This document shows, in pieces, positions 7,538 through 9,545 of a stretch of DNA of 9,545 bases. This stretch comes from Planctomycetaceae bacterium. GTDB taxonomy: Bacteria > Planctomycetota > Planctomycetia > Pirellulales > Thermoguttaceae. The stretch is taken from NCBI GenBank assembly GCA_031276415.1, contig JAISNF010000116.1, forward strand, positions 1 to 9,545, in the 5' to 3' direction. Both the position numbers and the translations under genes were made by a program. The notes below the pieces were generated by a model. The model was not told where the DNA came from. It was given only the letters and a program-made list of their open reading frames with translations, and did no database searches. Every line of letters starts with the position of its first letter. Position 1 is the stretch's first letter.

Positions 7538-7553
7538 ACAAACCTTTTGGCAT

Positions 7554-7602
7554 TAATTCCGCATTGCGATACTATTAACTATTCACTACTAACTATTAAC
7601 TA
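7554..7602 (+). repeat. Interspersed repeat copy 2 (core plus heptad tail)
   Basis: The core TAATTCCGCATTGCGA at 7554-7569 is followed by heptads ACTATTA, ACTATTC, ACTACTA, ACTATTA from about 7571. The 16-base core is identical to that of copy 3 at 7786-7801, and similarity extends upstream (TTTGGCATTAATT versus TTTGGGCAATAATT) and downstream into the heptads. Confidence 0.75.
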
Positions 7603-7603
7603 A

Positions 7604-7723
7604 AAAACAACCTCAGTAGCCAAAGATACAACACAAACTAACCTCATTACCTCATTATAATTATTTTTTAATGAGGTAATGAGGTTTATTTTTTATATCA
7701 CTTTTGGCTACTGAGGTTGTTTT
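7604..7723. repeat. Outer 21-bp perfect inverted repeat enclosing an inner hairpin
   Basis: Bases 7604-7624 and 7703-7723 are perfect reverse complements over 21 bases (core ACAACCTCAGTAGCCAAA). They enclose a second perfect inverted repeat at 7640-7686, so the 120-base segment can fold as a stem with an inner stem. On the - strand the outer arm runs on into Ts (complement of the A-run 7602-7607), so it could help terminate prepilin transcription. No target-site duplication is seen at the edges (TAA and GTT), so a mobile MITE is not demonstrated. Confidence 0.75.
7640..7686 (+). terminator. Inner 18-bp perfect hairpin, candidate intrinsic terminator
   Basis: AACCTCATTACCTCATTA at 7640-7657 pairs perfectly with 7669-7686 around an 11-base AT-only loop (7658-7668). 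On the + strand a T-rich stretch (7685-7694, interrupted by one A) follows. Lying between two convergent genes, it may end transcription of the GT2/TPR gene. The stem is long but AT-rich, and each arm contains an internal tandem of ACCTCATT, which is unusual for a plain terminator. Confidence 0.55.
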
Positions 7724-7785
7724 GTTCGGTAAAATTAGGTGAAAATGAGGTTGTTTGCAATGGTTTTCTTTTTATGTTTGGGCAA

Positions 7786-7823
7786 TAATTCCGCATTGCG
7801 AAACTATCAACTATCCACTATTA
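7786..7823 (+). repeat. Interspersed repeat copy 3 (core plus heptad tail)
   Basis: The core TAATTCCGCATTGCGA (7786-7801) is identical to copy 2 and is followed by heptads ACTATCA, ACTATCC, ACTATTA (7803-7823). The final TTA (7821-7823) is the stop codon, TAA on the - strand, of the prepilin gene. Confidence 0.75.
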
Positions 7824-9485
7824 AAAATCCTGAACGACCCGAACCTGCTTAATATGCTTACTCTGGGGGTCAAAACATCGAATCGTTACCTGAATTGATT
7901 TTAAGTCCTCCGTATAAGGAGGAGGACAACGCCACGTCGTTGCGTCGGTTGGATTAGATACATAACCAGCACCTTTATTCCCCGAAATAACCGTTTGTGG
8001 TGTTCCCACATCATATTCATATTCTGTTGTCCAAGAATCGAAAACACATGGCATCGAAGGACCTAAAGTTGATGTCCATAATTGATTATCATTTGTAATT
8101 GCTCCTCCGTGACTTAAGCGTTCTTTCATGTGCCATTCTTCCGATGTATCCGTAAGAGTTCTTCTTGTATTCGTACTTGTGGGAGCAGTATTATATCGTC
8201 CTTTGAGTGTGAAACCGTAGCCATAATTAGGCGGAAGAGGAGTCGCACCAGGAGCAGCTGGTGGTAAAGCGAAATTAAAATTATACACAACAGGATAAAA
8301 TTCTTCTTGTTGTGTTATGGGATTGATAAATGCAAATGAATCTTGTCCTAAATTAATATATTGAGGTGCAGCCCAATAATAATTGTTGCTACTATCCCGA
8401 CACGGCACCCAATACGGATTCCAGACTTTAACATCAAACGAAAGAACATTTTTCATGACTATATCTTCACCGGCACGAGAATGACGAGGAGTTGTAACTA
8501 AGTTAGATAGTGAACCGCTGGTAGTATTTTGTTCCCAAACATTTGGTGCTGTCCCACCACTTAAACCATTGGGATTATTCCAAAAGTCCCAATAGGGAAC
8601 TGCTGGAAGGGTGGAAATAGGTGTTCCATTCATTTGTAAATTGGTAACATCAAGAGTTGGAAGAGATTGTCCTGGTTGCCAAGTAGAATGAACCGTTTCT
8701 TCAAGTGTTGGCATCCGTAAATAATACCACACTTCATTTGAAGGATTATATAATGGAAACGGGAATGACCCCATCCCACCATCAAAATGAGCAAACCGAT
8801 TTTCTCTCCGTGCAAGGTGTGCCATGCTATTAGGTGTTATCGTTCCACCGGAATTACGAGCAGAAAGATCATTACGTTCATAAAACCGTGATTGACTTTC
8901 GGTATCTAATACTACGTTTTGATCAATCAACAAAACCCGCCGATAAAGAGTTGTTCCGCGAGCAAACCAAATAATTTCAGCAGCGGACGATTCGCTCATG
9001 TTGTTATTGATAAGTCCGCGAAACGAATAGCCTGCATCGGCTTGCGCAGTGAAAGCGAGAATATCGTCCATATCGCCAACCGTTTGATCGTAAGTTGGAG
9101 GATTATTTTCCGAATTTGCAGCAACTTGCATAATTGAAACATGTAAACCAGTTGGAGTTGTTATTCTATACGGCGCATTCATTCCTTCGGTGATTTCCAG
9201 ATAACCAGAGTTGACAACTGTTGGTACTGCCGGATCTACCATGTCAGATGGTCGATGCGGCAATCTTACACTTGTTCTTTCTAAACCCTCTAAATCGCTT
9301 CTTAGAGTCATAGCGACGGCATTGAGATTGGCGGACATATTGAGGGATTTTTGTGTGTCGCTCATTGTGGAACCGACATGCCGGAACATCTCCGTTACCC
9401 CAAGAAGAAGAAGTAATGATAACGAAACCGCAATCAGTAATTCAATCAACGTGTAACCTAAATAAACATAATGTAATTTCTTCAT
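7821..9485 (-). CDS. PulJ/GspJ-type prepilin with N-terminal cleavage/methylation motif
   Basis: A 554-residue protein starting at ATG 9485-9483. It begins MKKLHYVYLG then YTLIELLIAV: a prepilin peptidase site after Gly10, with Glu15 at mature position +5, followed by a hydrophobic helix to about residue 30 (AVSLSLLLLLGVTEMF). This is a type IV pilin/type II secretion pseudopilin signature; the signal YTLIEL replaces the usual FTLIEL. Later motifs NVLSFDVKVWNP (~346-357) and the C-terminal IQVTIRCFDP...VRVVQDF resemble PulJ/PilW-like minor pseudopilins of planctomycetes. It is much longer than proteobacterial GspJ (about 200 residues), with a large extracellular insertion rich in Asn, Pro, Thr and Trp. 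No Shine-Dalgarno is visible before the ATG. No pilus assembly ATPase, platform protein or prepilin peptidase is in the window, so it must work with genes elsewhere. It ends exactly at an intergenic repeat. Confidence 0.85.
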   Translation of the reverse strand: MKKLHYVYLGYTLIELLIAVSLSLLLLLGVTEMFRHVGSTMSDTQKSLNMSANLNAVAMTLRSDLEGLERTSVRLPHRPSDMVDPAVPTVVNSGYLEITEGMNAPYRITTPTGLHVSIMQVAANSENNPPTYDQTVGDMDDILAFTAQADAGYSFRGLINNNMSESSAAEIIWFARGTTLYRRVLLIDQNVVLDTESQSRFYERNDLSARNSGGTITPNSMAHLARRENRFAHFDGGMGSFPFPLYNPSNEVWYYLRMPTLEETVHSTWQPGQSLPTLDVTNLQMNGTPISTLPAVPYWDFWNNPNGLSGGTAPNVWEQNTTSGSLSNLVTTPRHSRAGEDIVMKNVLSFDVKVWNPYWVPCRDSSNNYYWAAPQYINLGQDSFAFINPITQQEEFYPVVYNFNFALPPAAPGATPLPPNYGYGFTLKGRYNTAPTSTNTRRTLTDTSEEWHMKERLSHGGAITNDNQLWTSTLGPSMPCVFDSWTTEYEYDVGTPQTVISGNKGAGYVSNPTDATTWRCPPPYTEDLKSIQVTIRCFDPQSKHIKQVRVVQDF

Positions 9486-9500
9486 GGCTTTTGTGTGTGG

Positions 9501-9545
9501 GTTAGTGATTATTAGTTAGTGATTAGGGAATTGGAGGGCAAGCGG
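9501..9545 (-). repeat. Degenerate interspersed repeat copy 4, upstream of the prepilin gene
   Basis: GTTAGTGATTATTAGTTAGT and GATTAG (9501-9526) form heptad-like units related to the ACTATYA family read on the - strand. The window ends in GGCAAGCGG (9537-9545), matching the GCAANGCGG core with one base missing. Same orientation as copy 1. The window edge may cut it. Confidence 0.45.

Larger units (their letters stand above)
7503..7820. other. Repeat-rich gap between convergent genes
   Basis: This 318-base gap separates the ends of the GT2/TPR gene (+) and the prepilin gene (-). It contains most of repeat copy 1, copy 2, a nested inverted repeat and most of copy 3, in that order. The remaining stretch 7724-7785 is T-rich and repeats TGAGGTTGTTT (7712-7722) at 7746-7756. 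No convincing gene is present. Confidence 0.6.

Noticed and set aside
7604..7723. CRISPR-like or MITE interpretation of the intergenic repeats
   Set aside because: There are no regularly spaced direct repeats with unique spacers, and no target-site duplication flanks the inverted repeat; only the repeat structure itself is supported.
7745..7852. 35-codon + strand ORF starting MRLFAMVFFLCLG, with AGGT upstream
   Set aside because: It looks like a signal peptide but is T-rich sequence read through repeat copy 3 and antisense to the prepilin end; no coding support.

Overview
The window looks like a moderately AT-rich chromosomal segment from a member of the Planctomycetota. This rests on gene content, not on a marker gene. 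It carries a secreted di-haem protein of the hydrazine-synthase-alpha-like type, an esterase fused to an SMP-30/NHL-like propeller, a glycosyltransferase-like/TPR protein and a large PulJ/GspJ-type prepilin, a combination typical of that phylum. Shine-Dalgarno signals are weak or absent at several starts. No rRNA, tRNA, CRISPR array, transposase or complete mobile element is visible.

Layout. 3-239 is the 3' end of an unrecognised gene. 260-2260 encodes a secreted two-domain protein: an alpha/beta-hydrolase with an intact Ser-Asp-His triad followed by a beta-propeller. 2322-2350 is a good sigma70-like promoter driving a short antitoxin gene (2416-2598). That gene overlaps a ParE/RelE toxin gene broken by a one-base frameshift (2586-2901). 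2952-5666 encodes a secreted protein with PD40-like propeller motifs and two CXXCH haem sites. 5787-7502 encodes a glycosyltransferase-2-like domain joined to TPR-like repeats. All of these are on the + strand. 7821-9485 on the - strand encodes a prepilin-type protein that converges on the preceding gene.

The 318-base gap between the two convergent genes is the most structured part of the window. It holds a nested pair of perfect inverted repeats (21-bp outer arms, 18-bp inner hairpin). These lie between copies of an interspersed repeat made of a core close to TCGCAANGCGG plus a tail of ACTATYA-like heptads. Three copies are in the gap and a fourth, degenerate one lies upstream of the prepilin gene at the window's right edge. 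The stop codons of both convergent genes fall inside or at the edge of these repeats.

Functional links are loose. Three + strand products are probably exported or surface-related (esterase-propeller, di-haem protein) or possibly act on glycans (GT2/TPR). The prepilin belongs to a type IV pilus or type II secretion-like system encoded elsewhere. I see no multi-gene pathway or clear new defence system. The noteworthy items are the repeat/palindrome locus and the frameshifted toxin.
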